A stretch of 64,000 bases of DNA from NCBI RefSeq assembly GCF_009711085.1, contig NZ_WMKA01000004.1, forward strand, positions 106,393 to 170,392, given 5' to 3'. The translations under genes and the position numbers were made by a program. The notes beneath the pieces were generated by a model. The model saw only the letters and a list, made by a program, of their open reading frames with translations. It made no database searches and was not told the origin of the DNA. Below are positions 26,588 through 35,363 of this stretch, piece by piece; the first letter of the stretch is position 1; each line of letters opens with the position of its first letter. This stretch comes from Cellulosimicrobium composti. Lineage in GTDB: Bacteria; Actinomycetota; Actinomycetes; Actinomycetales; Cellulomonadaceae.

Positions 26588-27166
26588 ATGAGCACCGCAG
26601 CCCAGCCCGCCGCACCCGCCGCCCCCGAGGGGACGCTCATCCCCGGCTTCAGCTCCCCGGGGGCGAGGCCCGTCGCGTGGGAGACCGTGCGCGGCGCGCT
26701 CGAACGGGCGGAGATCTCGTGGATCTCGACGGTGCGCCCCGACGGGCGCCCGCACGTCACGCCGCTCATGACGGTCGTCGCGGACGGGTGCCTCCACGTG
26801 ACCACCGGCCCCGGCGAGCGCAAGGCGCGCAACCTCGCCCAGAACCCGCACGTGGTGGTGACGACGGGCACGAACGTGTTCGAGGACGCGCTCGACGTCG
26901 TCGTGGAGGGCACGGCCGTGCGCGTCACGGACGACGCGGCGCTGCGCCGCCCGGCCGAGCGGTGGCGCTGCAAGTACGGCGACGAGTGGACGTTCGACGT
27001 CGCGGACGGGGCGTTCGTGCACGACGGCGACCCGGCGCTCGTGTTCGCGGTGCGGCCCGAGGTCGTGTTCGCGTACGAGCGCACGGCCGAGCACGCGGCG
27101 ATGCGGTGGCGGTTCGGGGACGCCGCGCCGGCCGGTGCCCCGGACGCACCGCAGCCCGCCTCGTGA
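26588..27166 (+). CDS. pyridoxamine-5'-phosphate-oxidase-like FMN protein
   Basis: The protein has 192 residues. A split-barrel FMN-binding fold is indicated by ISTVRPDGRPHVTPLMTVV, GERKARNLAQNPHVVVTTG and the closing LVFAVRPEVVFAYER strand. This is the general PPOX-family layout rather than true PdxH. Actinobacterial members are often F420- or FMN-dependent reductases or haem-degrading-like proteins. The exact reaction is unknown. It has a GAGAGGA-type Shine-Dalgarno. A perfect hairpin overlaps the stop codon. Confidence 0.8.
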   Translation: MSTAAQPAAPAAPEGTLIPGFSSPGARPVAWETVRGALERAEISWISTVRPDGRPHVTPLMTVVADGCLHVTTGPGERKARNLAQNPHVVVTTGTNVFEDALDVVVEGTAVRVTDDAALRRPAERWRCKYGDEWTFDVADGAFVHDGDPALVFAVRPEVVFAYERTAEHAAMRWRFGDAAPAGAPDAPQPAS

Positions 27167-27178
27167 GGCGGGCTGCGG
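27149..27178. terminator. terminator hairpin overlapping a stop codon
   Basis: CCGCAGCCCGCCT (27149-27161) and AGGCGGGCTGCGG (27166-27178) form a perfect 13-bp stem with a 4-nt loop. The TGA of the PPOX-family gene (27164-27166) lies in the loop and first stem base. It stands between two convergent genes. Confidence 0.75.
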
Positions 27179-27202
27179 CGTCGTGCGGGGTGGGTGCGGA
27201 CG

Positions 27203-30200
27203 TCAGTTCCGCGTGATCGTGAACGTCGACGTCGTGTTCTCGATGTCCCGGTAGTTGCCCGAGAACGTGAGGTCGGTGAACGTCGCCGTGCCGACGGCCG
27301 GGCCCTGGCCCGGCTCCGGCATGGGGTTGACCCAGATGCCGAACCCGGACCGCGCGTCGTACTGGTCGCCGCTCTTCGTCGCGCCCGTGATGGTGACGTT
27401 CGTGAAGGTCGGGTTCTGGAACGTGTTCTGCGGCTGGCCGCCCACGTAGTTCGTCTGGAACATGATCCCGGAGTACGTCGGGTCGACGATGTCGAGGTTC
27501 CGCACCTCGATGTTCCCGAACGCCTTCGACGCCGAGAACATCCACACGGCCCCGAACACCTGGTCGCCCCAGAAGTGCCCGCCGGAGCGCACGACCGTCA
27601 GCCCGTCGAACACCGTCGGCGCGGGCCCGAAGCCCTCCATCGGGTACCCGAAGTCGAGCGAGCTGATCGTCACGCCCGAGTAGACGAGCGTGTCCGCGAC
27701 GTAGATGTTCCGGAACGTGTTGTCCTGCCCGCCGTAGACCGCGAGCCCTGCGGCGCGCCAGGTGTTCGTCGAGGTGAGGTTCTCGAACACGTTGCCGCGC
27801 TGGCCGGAGCCGCCGTTGTCGGTGGCCGCGAAGAGCGCGAACGAGTCGTCGCCCGTGCCGCGCGCCTGGTTGTTGTGGACGTGGTTGTTCGCGCTGCCGT
27901 TCGTCATGTTGATCGCGTCGGCGAACGTGTTGCGGATGCGCGAGTTCTTGACCTCCGAGTCGTCCATGTTCGACGCCCAGAACATGCAGATCATGTGCTC
28001 GACCCAGATGTTGTCGATCGTCATGTTCTTCACGTCGGCGAAGTCGAACACCTTGCCCGGCCCGTCGATGCGCGACGTGTAGTTGCCGAAGTACGCGAAG
28101 TCGCGGAACGTCGAGCCGTTGGCGCTCGCCTCGGCGCGGAAGCCGACGTCGGTGTTCTCCTGGCTCTGCGGCGCGAAGAACCGCGTGAACCACGGGCCCG
28201 CCCCGACGACGTCGACGGCCTTGCCGTAGACCTGGAACTTGTTCGCGGTCTGGTAGTCGCCCGCGGGGAGGTAGACGCCGTCGAGCGTCCCGGTCGTGTC
28301 CATGCGGACCCGGTCGAGCGCGTCCTGGACGTCCTGGTGCGTGAAGCCCGTGGGCTGCGTGTACCGCTCCGGGTCGGGGTTCGCCTGCGGTGTCGCGAGC
28401 TCGAGGTCGACGAAGTCGATCGCGTACTGCGACGTGTTCTGCGCGGTCTTCTGCAGGCGGATCGTCGAGCCTGCGGGGACGGTCGTGCCGAGCAGCGTGC
28501 TGGCCTCGTCGTAGACGTGGCGCGGCGCGCCCTGGCCCGGCTGGTTGCCGGGGTTGGTCTCGTTCCCGTAGAGCCACGCGTAGCGCGACGTGAGGTCGAT
28601 GTTCTTGAGGAACTGGCCGTCGACGAAGATCGCGAGCGTCGCGTCGGTGCCGCCGCCACCCGCCGCGTCGGGGATGGAGAAGCGGGTCAGGAGCGTGTTC
28701 GTCGGCGCCTTGGTGGTCCACTCGACGTACGCGCCGGTCTGGTCGAGCGTGACGGCCCGACGGCCCGACGCCTCCCCCGCGAGGTCGCCCACGACGCGGT
28801 TCGGCGCGAGCACCGTCGCGCCGCCGCCCGTGACGCCGTCCTCCGCCTCGTAGGTGTCGAACGGCAGGTTCGCGCCGCGGCCGACGAAGAGCGGGCGCGT
28901 GACGGCGTTGTTCGCACGCTTGGCCGCGACCTCCGTCGGGTCGGGCGCTGCGACGACCTCGACGTCGTAGGTGCCGTCCGCGGCGGTCCACGTGCCGAGG
29001 GACACGCTCGCGCTGCTCGCACCCGCGGCGATCGCTCCGCTCACGGAGCCGGTGAGGGTGCGCACGACGGCGCCCGTCGCGGTGTTCGTCACGGTCACCG
29101 TGAGGCCGTGCGCACCGGACGAGGTCGCGACGTTGCCCTGGTTGGCGAGCGTCGCGGAGAAGCTCACGGTGCTGCCCGCGGCGGGGCTCGTGGGGGACCA
29201 CGTGACGGTCGGGACGAGGTCGGAGCTGGGGACGGCGGTCACGACGAGCGGCGTCGGGTTCGTGTACGCGTTGTTGCTCTCGTCCTGCTCGGCGACCGTG
29301 CCGCCGGCGTCGGCGACCGCGCCGATCGTGTAGCTCGCGGCGGGGCGCGCGCCGAAGTCCGCCGTGACGGTGGCCTCGGCACCGGCGGCGAGCGCGCCGA
29401 CCGGCTCCGTCGCGACGGTCTGCCCGTCGAGCGTGAACGCGACGTCCGTCGCGGCGGACCCCTGGGTGCCGATGTTCCGCACGACGGCGGAGAGCGTGAC
29501 GGCCTGCGACTCCAGCGGTGACGCGGGGGTCGCGGTGACGCCCGTGACGACGAGGTCGGGGTTGGGCGCGGCGGTGCCGAACACCTGGAGCTCGGCGACC
29601 TGCCCGTTGCCCGAGCCGGTGTTGCCCGTGAACCGCAGACGCACGTCCTTCGCGGTACCCGTCACGGGGACGGTCACGGTGTTGCCCGTGCCCGGCGAGA
29701 ACGCGTGGGCGGCGGACGCCGCGAGCGTCTGCCACGCCCCGGCCGCGGACTCGCGGCCCTGGACCTCGAACGTCTGGGTGCGCGGGCCCCACGCCGCCGC
29801 GGGCGGGAGCTTCACGACGACGGCGGTGAGCTCGGCCGCGGCGTCGAGCGACACCGTGAGCGTGCTCGGGTACTGGCCGCCCGCGCCCTCCCAGTAGGTC
29901 GACGTGTCGTCGTCGGTCGCGTTCGCCGCGACGTACTGCCACTCGGTCGAGGACGCCGCGGCGGGCCGGCCCGACGCGAGGTTCGAGCCCGTCGGCTGGC
30001 CGGGGTCCCCGGGGTCGCCGGGGTCGGTGGTTCCGGCGGTCCCGCGCACCCGGAGCTCCGAGAGCTGGGCCGCCGGCCAGCCGGTGTTCGCGGTGACGTG
30101 CACGCGGACGTACCGCGCCGACGTGTCCGGCACGTCCACGGTCACGGTGTTGCCCGACGCCGGGTCGAACGTGTACGCCTGGCTCGCGGTGAGCGTCGTG

Positions 30201-30577
30201 AAGGCCGCGCCGTCCGTGCTCGCCTGCACGCTCAGCGTCTGCTGTCGCGCCTCCCACCCGGCGGGGAGCGTGAGCACGACGTCCTCGACGGCGGCAGGGG
30301 TGCCGAGGTCGACCTGCGCCCACTGCGGGAACGTGGAGTTCGTCGACTCCCAGTAGGTGCTCGGGTCGCCGTCCGTGAGGTTCTCGGACAGGTACGGCGC
30401 GTTGTTGCTGCTCGCGGCCGTCGGCTTCCCGGCGGACAGCACGGTGGGCGCCGCGGTCGCCGTCGTGGTGAGGCCGAGCGGGACGAGCAGGGCGGTCGCC
30501 GTCGCCGTGGCGGCGAGGAGGCGGAGCCCGCGGCGCGGCGCGCGGGTGCGGTTCGACGTGCTGGGTCGATGTCTCAT
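27203..30577 (-). CDS. secreted GH87 alpha-1,3-glucanase (mutanase), multidomain
   Basis: The protein has 1124 residues. After a signal peptide (to about residue 42) come two F5/8-type C (discoidin-like) domains (about 45-185 and 195-335) and two CARDB-type Ig-like domains (about 338-445 and 450-570). A CBM6/35-like domain (YEAEDGV, about 575-720) is followed by a right-handed beta-helix (about 735-1124). The helix has the GH87 block FADAINMTNGSANN followed by GTGDDSFALF, which supplies the catalytic Asp residues. The family cleaves alpha-1,3-glucan of fungal walls and dental mutan. The ATG at 30577 is chosen for the GAGGA 5 nt upstream and the signal peptide that follows. Overlapping palindromes lie in the upstream region. 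Confidence 0.88.
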   Translation of the reverse strand: MRHRPSTSNRTRAPRRGLRLLAATATATALLVPLGLTTTATAAPTVLSAGKPTAASSNNAPYLSENLTDGDPSTYWESTNSTFPQWAQVDLGTPAAVEDVVLTLPAGWEARQQTLSVQASTDGAAFTTLTASQAYTFDPASGNTVTVDVPDTSARYVRVHVTANTGWPAAQLSELRVRGTAGTTDPGDPGDPGQPTGSNLASGRPAAASSTEWQYVAANATDDDTSTYWEGAGGQYPSTLTVSLDAAAELTAVVVKLPPAAAWGPRTQTFEVQGRESAAGAWQTLAASAAHAFSPGTGNTVTVPVTGTAKDVRLRFTGNTGSGNGQVAELQVFGTAAPNPDLVVTGVTATPASPLESQAVTLSAVVRNIGTQGSAATDVAFTLDGQTVATEPVGALAAGAEATVTADFGARPAASYTIGAVADAGGTVAEQDESNNAYTNPTPLVVTAVPSSDLVPTVTWSPTSPAAGSTVSFSATLANQGNVATSSGAHGLTVTVTNTATGAVVRTLTGSVSGAIAAGASSASVSLGTWTAADGTYDVEVVAAPDPTEVAAKRANNAVTRPLFVGRGANLPFDTYEAEDGVTGGGATVLAPNRVVGDLAGEASGRRAVTLDQTGAYVEWTTKAPTNTLLTRFSIPDAAGGGGTDATLAIFVDGQFLKNIDLTSRYAWLYGNETNPGNQPGQGAPRHVYDEASTLLGTTVPAGSTIRLQKTAQNTSQYAIDFVDLELATPQANPDPERYTQPTGFTHQDVQDALDRVRMDTTGTLDGVYLPAGDYQTANKFQVYGKAVDVVGAGPWFTRFFAPQSQENTDVGFRAEASANGSTFRDFAYFGNYTSRIDGPGKVFDFADVKNMTIDNIWVEHMICMFWASNMDDSEVKNSRIRNTFADAINMTNGSANNHVHNNQARGTGDDSFALFAATDNGGSGQRGNVFENLTSTNTWRAAGLAVYGGQDNTFRNIYVADTLVYSGVTISSLDFGYPMEGFGPAPTVFDGLTVVRSGGHFWGDQVFGAVWMFSASKAFGNIEVRNLDIVDPTYSGIMFQTNYVGGQPQNTFQNPTFTNVTITGATKSGDQYDARSGFGIWVNPMPEPGQGPAVGTATFTDLTFSGNYRDIENTTSTFTITRN

Positions 30578-30758
30578 CGATGTCCTCGATCTCCCGTCCT
30601 CGTCGACGGGTGTCAGGCCGCGCCGGGGCGGTCCCGCACCGGACCGGGTGCCCGGGTCGGAGGACGGCCCTGCGGCGCACGTCCGGCGTGAGGCCGGATG
30701 GCTCGGGTCAGTACCTTCGAGAATTGCGACGCTGCTGTGCCGCACCGCACAACAGAGT

Positions 30759-30786
30759 GTTGATTTCTTGCATCAACTCGCAAGAA
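30759..30786 (-). promoter_or_regulatory. two overlapping palindromes upstream of the GH87 gene
   Basis: GTTGAT-N7-ATCAAC occupies 30759-30777. TTCTTGC-N8-GCAAGAA occupies 30765-30786, with perfect 7-bp arms. Both sit in an AT-richer stretch about 190 bp before the GH87 start codon. The layout suggests two operator registers for a LacI-, MalR- or ROK-type regulator. The rest of the 302-bp gap (30578-30879) shows only the leaderless promoter of the small gene at 30880. Confidence 0.45.
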
Positions 30787-30879
30787 CGCTACTGGCGCGG
30801 TGCGGGGTCGTCAAGGGACGGCGCGGGCGCGCGGGGGGTCGGCCGCGGTCCGTGCCGCCCGGCGGGCTAGGGTCCGGGC

Positions 30880-31050
30880 ATGGGAATCGGGCCGATCTAC
30901 CCGCTGCTGATCCTGCTCTACGTCGCGGTGCTCGCGACGATCGCCGTCCTGGTGATCTGGGCGCTGGTCCTCACGATCCGACTGCTGCGCAGCGTGCTCG
31001 CGGAGCGCGACGCGCGGGCCCGGGCCGGCTGGGCGCCGCCGCCCGCGTAG
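30880..31050 (+). CDS. 56-residue single-pass membrane protein
   Basis: The reading frame ATG 30880 to TAG 31050 encodes a protein with one long hydrophobic helix (about residues 6-38) and a short basic C-terminal tail ending in PPPA. A TAGGGT hexamer (30868-30873) lies 6 nt before the ATG, the same arrangement seen at other leaderless genes here, which supports it being real. The function is unknown. It converges with the flavin reductase gene, ending 6 bp from its stop codon. Confidence 0.55.
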   Translation: MGIGPIYPLLILLYVAVLATIAVLVIWALVLTIRLLRSVLAERDARARAGWAPPPA

Positions 31051-31056
31051 CGGCCG

Positions 31057-31875
31057 TCAGTCCGCGGCCGGCCCGAACCGCTCGGTCCGGATCCGTGCCG
31101 GGTCGTGCCCGAGCGAGACGAGCTGCCGGGCGAGGGCCTCGACGAAGCCCGTGGGTCCGCACACGAAGCAGGCCGGCTCGATCTCGGCGGGCCAGCCCCA
31201 CGCGGCGAGCTCGCGGCGCTCGAGGCGCCCCGGCCCCCGGACGGAGCCGAGCGGCGTCGAGCGCGTGTAGACGACCTGCACGTCGAGACCGTCGTGCGCG
31301 GCGACGAGCCGGTCGAGGTCGTCGACGTAGAGGCGGTCCTCGGGCCGGCGCACCGAGTACACGAGCCGGACCGGCGTGCGGTCGCCCGCCTCGCGCCGCG
31401 TGCGGAGCATCGCCATGAGGGGCACGAGCCCGGACCCGCCGGCCGCGAGCAGCACGGGCGTCCCGGCGTCGCGCTCGGGCGACCACACGAACCAGCCCCC
31501 GACGGGTCCACGGAGCTCGATCGCGTCGCCCACGGCGAACACGTCGGTGAGGTACGTCGAGACCTCGCCCCCGGCCACGCGCTGGACGGTGAGCTCGACG
31601 CGCGCGGGCGCGGCGCCGTCGAGCGCGCTGCCCTCGGGGACCGTCGAGCGCGTCGCGGCGCTCCCGACCGAGTAGCTCCGCTCGGCGCGGTAGCCGTCGG
31701 GCGCGGTGAGGCGCAGGTCCACGTGCTGCCCGGCCATGTGGCCCGGCCAGTGCGCCACCTCGAGCACGAGCGTGCGCGCGGACGGGCTCTCCGCCCACGC
31801 GTCGACGAGCGTCGCGACCTGCCAGCCCGACGGCCGCGCGTACCGGGCGCCGAGCCGGGCGGGCGCCTCAGTCAC
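31057..31875 (-). CDS. flavin/NAD(P)H-dependent oxidoreductase (FNR family)
   Basis: The protein has 272 residues. The FAD-binding domain is indicated by GHMAGQHVDLRL and RSYSVGSA (R-x-Y-S). The NAD-binding domain has LLAAGGSGLVPLMAML, and the C-terminal ACFVCGPTGFVEAL closes it. There is no 2Fe-2S motif. The GTG start at 31875 overlaps the stop of the upstream molybdoenzyme gene by 8 bases, so the two are translationally coupled. It is likely the electron-donating partner of that enzyme. Confidence 0.88.
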   Translation of the reverse strand: MTEAPARLGARYARPSGWQVATLVDAWAESPSARTLVLEVAHWPGHMAGQHVDLRLTAPDGYRAERSYSVGSAATRSTVPEGSALDGAAPARVELTVQRVAGGEVSTYLTDVFAVGDAIELRGPVGGWFVWSPERDAGTPVLLAAGGSGLVPLMAMLRTRREAGDRTPVRLVYSVRRPEDRLYVDDLDRLVAAHDGLDVQVVYTRSTPLGSVRGPGRLERRELAAWGWPAEIEPACFVCGPTGFVEALARQLVSLGHDPARIRTERFGPAAD

Positions 31876-32467
31876 CCTGGTACCTCTGCTCGCGCCACGG
31901 GTCGCCGAGGTCGTGGTACCCGAGGCGCTCCCAGAAGCCCTGCCGGTCCATGGGCATGAGCGTGATGCTGTTGACCCACTTCGCGGACTTCCAGAAGTAC
32001 AGGTGCGGCACGAGCAGCCGTGCCGGGCCGCCGTGGACCGGGTGGAGCGGCGCGCCGTCGAACGTGTGCGCGATCCACGCCTTGCCGCCCAGGAGCTCCG
32101 AGACCGGGAGGTTGGTCGTGTAGCCGCCGTAGGAGCCGACCATCGCGAAGTCGGCCGTCGACTCGACCTCGGCGAGGAGCGTGTCGAGCGAGACGCCGCG
32201 CCACGTCGTGCCGAACTTGGACCAGCGGGTCACGCAGTGGATGTCGACGGTGGGCTCGTCCTGGGGGAGCGCCATGAGCTCCGCCCACGACCACGAGCGC
32301 GTCACGCCGGTCTCGGTCGTGACGTCGAGGCGCCACGACGCGGTGTCGAGGCGCGGTGTGGGCCCGGCCGAGAGCACGGGGAACCCCGTCTCGACGTACT
32401 GGCCCGGCGGGAGTGCCACGCCCTGCGGACGCGGCCGGCCGTGGAAGCCGGGGGTGAGGGTGCTCAT
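31868..32467 (-). CDS. sulfite-oxidase-like molybdopterin oxidoreductase
   Basis: The protein has 199 residues, the short soluble YuiH-like form of the sulfite oxidase/MsrP superfamily. The molybdenum-coordinating Cys is in DIHCVTRWSK. GPARLLVPHLYFWKSAKWV is the conserved substrate-side segment. No signal peptide is visible, so it should be cytoplasmic, unlike periplasmic MsrP. It is followed by the overlapping flavin reductase gene, which suggests a two-protein reductase. The substrate is unknown. A TACCGT hexamer (32473-32478, minus strand) lies 5 nt before the ATG. Confidence 0.88.
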   Translation of the reverse strand: MSTLTPGFHGRPRPQGVALPPGQYVETGFPVLSAGPTPRLDTASWRLDVTTETGVTRSWSWAELMALPQDEPTVDIHCVTRWSKFGTTWRGVSLDTLLAEVESTADFAMVGSYGGYTTNLPVSELLGGKAWIAHTFDGAPLHPVHGGPARLLVPHLYFWKSAKWVNSITLMPMDRQGFWERLGYHDLGDPWREQRYQGD

Positions 32468-32505
32468 GGCACACGGTAGGCGCCACGAGCCGCGACGCGC
32501 CAGGG

Positions 32506-33156
32506 TCAGGTCGCGACGTCCGCGCCGGGCGGGGCCGCGACGAGGCGCACGACGGCGTCGCGCAGCCAGGCCCGGTAGCGCGCGGCGGACCAGCCCGCGC
32601 CCACCACGAAGTGCGTGTACCCCTCGACCCCGAGCAGGTAGGAGAGCGACTCGGCGGCCTCGTCGCGCGGCGCGTACGGGTGGAAGCCGTGGGCCTCGAG
32701 CACGTCGACGCTCGCGCGCAGGTCGGCCCGGCGGCGCTCGAGAAGCGCGTCGAGCTCCGCCGCGACCGCCTCGTCGCCGCGCGCGGCCGACGTGAAGGCG
32801 GACCAGAGACCGCTCACGCGCGCGTTCGCCGCCGCGACGAGGTCGACGAGGCCGTCGAGGAACGCCTCGGGGTCGCTCGTCGCGGCGACCGCGCGGCCTT
32901 CGGGGCGCGCGGCGAGCGACTCCTTGCCCTCCGACCCGGCGAACGTGAGCTCGAACGCGGCGAGCAGCAGCGCGCGCTTGGGGCCGTGCGCCTTGACCGT
33001 CTCCAGCGAGACGCCCGCGCGCTCGGCGATGCGCGCGAGGGTCGTGCGCTCGTAGCCGCGGTCGGCGAGCTCCTCGGCCGCGGCGCGCACGACGCGCTCG
33101 CGCGTCCGGGCGGCCTGCTCGGCGCGGAGGTCGGACGTGTACGCACGGGGGACCAC
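32506..33156 (-). CDS. TetR/AcrR-family regulator
   Basis: This 216-residue protein has a helix-turn-helix, TTLARIAERAGVSLETVKAH, with an unusual HGPKRALL in place of the common YFxxKEEL. The effector domain is helical. The start is GTG at 33156. It is divergent from the glycosyltransferase gene at 33309, and a small palindrome (33165-33177) lies next to its start, so it may regulate itself and that gene. Confidence 0.8.
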   Translation of the reverse strand: MVPRAYTSDLRAEQAARTRERVVRAAAEELADRGYERTTLARIAERAGVSLETVKAHGPKRALLLAAFELTFAGSEGKESLAARPEGRAVAATSDPEAFLDGLVDLVAAANARVSGLWSAFTSAARGDEAVAAELDALLERRRADLRASVDVLEAHGFHPYAPRDEAAESLSYLLGVEGYTHFVVGAGWSAARYRAWLRDAVVRLVAAPPGADVAT

Positions 33157-33164
33157 TATTGACT

Positions 33165-33177
33165 ACCCTTCTAGGGT
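33165..33177. promoter_or_regulatory. candidate TetR operator
   Basis: ACCCT-TCT-AGGGT at 33165-33177 is a short perfect palindrome in an AT-richer stretch next to the GTG of the TetR gene. The position between divergent genes suits autoregulation; the binding protein is inferred. Confidence 0.35.
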
Positions 33178-33308
33178 GATGAATACTCCTGACGGTTGAT
33201 CGATCCTCTCACACGCCGCCTCCCCCGCGGCATCCCGCGCAGACGGCCCGGTCCTGCGCCCGTCCCGTTCCCTCGGCGCACCCGCGCCGTCCGAGAGAGG
33301 CACCACCG

Positions 33309-34607
33309 ATGGCCAGCGTCCTGCTCTGCTCCACCCCCGTGCACGCGCACGTCACGCCCCTGCTCGCGGTCACCCGCGCGCTCGTCGCGCGCGGGCACGA
33401 CGTCCGCTTCCTCACCGGCGCCCGGTTCGCCGCCGCCGCCCAGGCCGCGGGCGCCGAGCACGTGCCGCTCCCGGCGGAGGCCGACTTCGACGACCTCGAC
33501 CTCGCCGGAGCGTTCCCCGGCCGCGCCGGGCGCACCGGGCTCGACGCGATCCGGCACGACATGCTCGAGATCTTCGTGCGGCCCGGTGCCGCGCAGCACC
33601 GCGCGGTGCTCGACGCGCTCGCGCGCCGGCGTGCGGACGCGGTGCTCGTCGAGCCCCTGTTCCTCGGCGCGATGGCGCTCGTCGCCAGCCCGGCCGACCG
33701 TCGACCGCCCGTGCTCACGCTCGGCATCGTGCCGCTCGGGCTCAGGAGCGAGCGCACGGCCCCGTTCGGGCTCGGCGTGCTGCCCGCGCGCGGCCGGCTC
33801 GGCGTCCTGCGCAACCGCGCGCTGTACCGGTTCGTCGAGCGCGTCGCGTTCGCGGAGCCGCAGCGGACGGCGCAGGAGATGGTCCGGGCCGCGGGCGTGG
33901 AGCCGAACGGCACGTTCTTCCTCGGCTGGCCGGCCGACGCGGACGCCGTCGTGCAGCTCACGGTGGCCGAGCTCGAGTACCCGCGACCGGACGTCACGAC
34001 GCCGGTCCGGTTCGTCGGCCCGCCGCGCCCGGCGCCCTCGGACGGCACGCTCCCGCCGTGGTGGGGCGACCTCGACACGCGCCGGCCGGTCGTGCACGTC
34101 ACGCAGGGCACCGTGGCGAACGAGGACCCGACCCAGCTCCTGGTCCCGACCCTGCGCGCGCTCGCCGACGAGGACGTGCTCGTGGTCGCCGCGACGGGCG
34201 GCCGCCCCGTCGAGGCGCTCGGCGCGCTGCCCGCGAACGCGCGCGCGGCCGAGTACCTCCCGTACGACGCGCTGCTCCCGCGCACCTCGGTCCTCGTGAC
34301 GAACGGCGGCTACGGGGGCGTGCACCACGCGCTGCGGCACGGCGTGCCCGTCGTCGTCGCGGGCAAGACCGAGGACAAGGCGGAGGTCGCGGCGCGCGTC
34401 GCGTGGACGGGCGCGGGCGTGCGGCTGCGGACGAGCACGCCGCGCCCCGCCCAGGTGCGGCGCGCCGTGCGCCGCCTGCTCGACGACCCGGCCTACGCCC
34501 GGGCGAGCGCGGCGCTCGGCGAGCGGATCGCCGCCTCGCCGGGCGAGGACGGCGTGGTCGACGTCGTCGAGGAGGTCGTCGCCGCGCGGGAGCCGGTCGC
34601 GCGCTGA
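33309..34607 (+). CDS. UGT-type (MGT-like) glycosyltransferase
   Basis: The protein has 432 residues in a GT-B fold, family GT1. The N-terminal acceptor domain has [22 protein letters not shown]. The C-terminal donor-binding domain has [21 protein letters not shown]. This signature is shared with macrolide glycosyltransferases and related enzymes that transfer glucose from UDP-glucose to small lipophilic molecules, often for detoxification. GAGAGAGG lies upstream of the ATG. It is divergent from a TetR gene, consistent with inducible detoxification. The acceptor is unknown. Confidence 0.88.
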   Translation: MASVLLCSTPVHAHVTPLLAVTRALVARGHDVRFLTGARFAAAAQAAGAEHVPLPAEADFDDLDLAGAFPGRAGRTGLDAIRHDMLEIFVRPGAAQHRAVLDALARRRADAVLVEPLFLGAMALVASPADRRPPVLTLGIVPLGLRSERTAPFGLGVLPARGRLGVLRNRALYRFVERVAFAEPQRTAQEMVRAAGVEPNGTFFLGWPADADAVVQLTVAELEYPRPDVTTPVRFVGPPRPAPSDGTLPPWWGDLDTRRPVVHVTQGTVANEDPTQLLVPTLRALADEDVLVVAATGGRPVEALGALPANARAAEYLPYDALLPRTSVLVTNGGYGGVHHALRHGVPVVVAGKTEDKAEVAARVAWTGAGVRLRTSTPRPAQVRRAVRRLLDDPAYARASAALGERIAASPGEDGVVDVVEEVVAAREPVAR

Positions 34608-34626
34608 CGTGCGGCAGGATCGGGGG

Positions 34627-35169
34627 ATGCCCGGCGACCTGCTCCTGAGGATCCAGAGCCCCGAGTTCCGCGCGATGTCCGAGCGCGTGCTGCGCGCGAC
34701 CGAGCTCACGTCGCGGCTCAACGTCCTGCCGTTCGACGACGAGGACGGCCGGGCGCGCCTGCTCGAGCAGATCCTCGGGCGTCCCCTGCCGCCGCGCGTG
34801 ACGATCTACCCGCCGTTCTTCACCGACCACGGGCTGAACCTCGACCTCGCCGAGCGGGTCTTCGTCAACCAGAACTGCACGTTCCTCGACTACGCGGGCA
34901 TCCGGCTCGCGGAGCGCGTCATGGTCGCGCCGCGGGTCACGTTCGTGACCGTCGGGCACCCCGTCGACACCGACGACCGCAAGGTCTGGCTGACCGGCGG
35001 GCCCATCGACGTGCACGAGAACGTGTGGATCGGCGCGGGCGCGACGATCCTGCCGGGCGTGACGATCGGGCGGGACGCCGTCGTGGCCGCCGGCGCGGTG
35101 GTCGCCGAGGACGTCCCGCCGCGCACCCTGGTGACCGGGACCAAGGCGGCCGTGCGACGCGCCTGGTGA
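34627..35169 (+). CDS. sugar O-acetyltransferase, left-handed beta-helix type
   Basis: This 180-residue protein has hexapeptide repeats and the closing [20 protein letters not shown] followed by [15 protein letters not shown], typical of maltose/galactoside O-acetyltransferases; the catalytic His is in VTVGHPV. It transfers acetyl from acetyl-CoA to a sugar hydroxyl. The ATG at 34627 is favoured: a CAGGAT hexamer (34615-34620) lies 6 nt upstream. An in-frame GTG at 34609 is an alternative. It follows the glycosyltransferase gene by 19 bp. Confidence 0.88.
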   Translation: MPGDLLLRIQSPEFRAMSERVLRATELTSRLNVLPFDDEDGRARLLEQILGRPLPPRVTIYPPFFTDHGLNLDLAERVFVNQNCTFLDYAGIRLAERVMVAPRVTFVTVGHPVDTDDRKVWLTGGPIDVHENVWIGAGATILPGVTIGRDAVVAAGAVVAEDVPPRTLVTGTKAAVRRAW

Positions 35170-35249
35170 GCCGACGGCCGAGCCGCCCGCCGAGCTGCTC
35201 GGAGACCACGACGCCTGCACGCTGACGGGCCCGTCCACCCCGGTGACGG

Positions 35250-35349
35250 GCGAATCGGTTCGACGATCGGGCGCTCGTGCCGCGGAAATACGCCGAGAAC
35301 TCGGGCTTGCGCGGATGTTAACGCTCACGCTACTGTCGAACCGGTTCGA
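35250..35349 (+). promoter_or_regulatory. lacI promoter with two operators
   Basis: The perfect palindrome TCGAACCGGTTCGA lies at 35336-35349, directly after the -10-like TACTGT (35331-35336) of a promoter whose -35-like TTGCGC is at 35307-35312 (18-nt spacing). A weaker copy, CGAATCGGTTCG, lies at 35251-35262, about 85 bp upstream. The pair suits repression with looping by the LacI protein encoded at 35364. Confidence 0.75.
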
Positions 35350-35363
35350 TCAGAGGAGGCACA

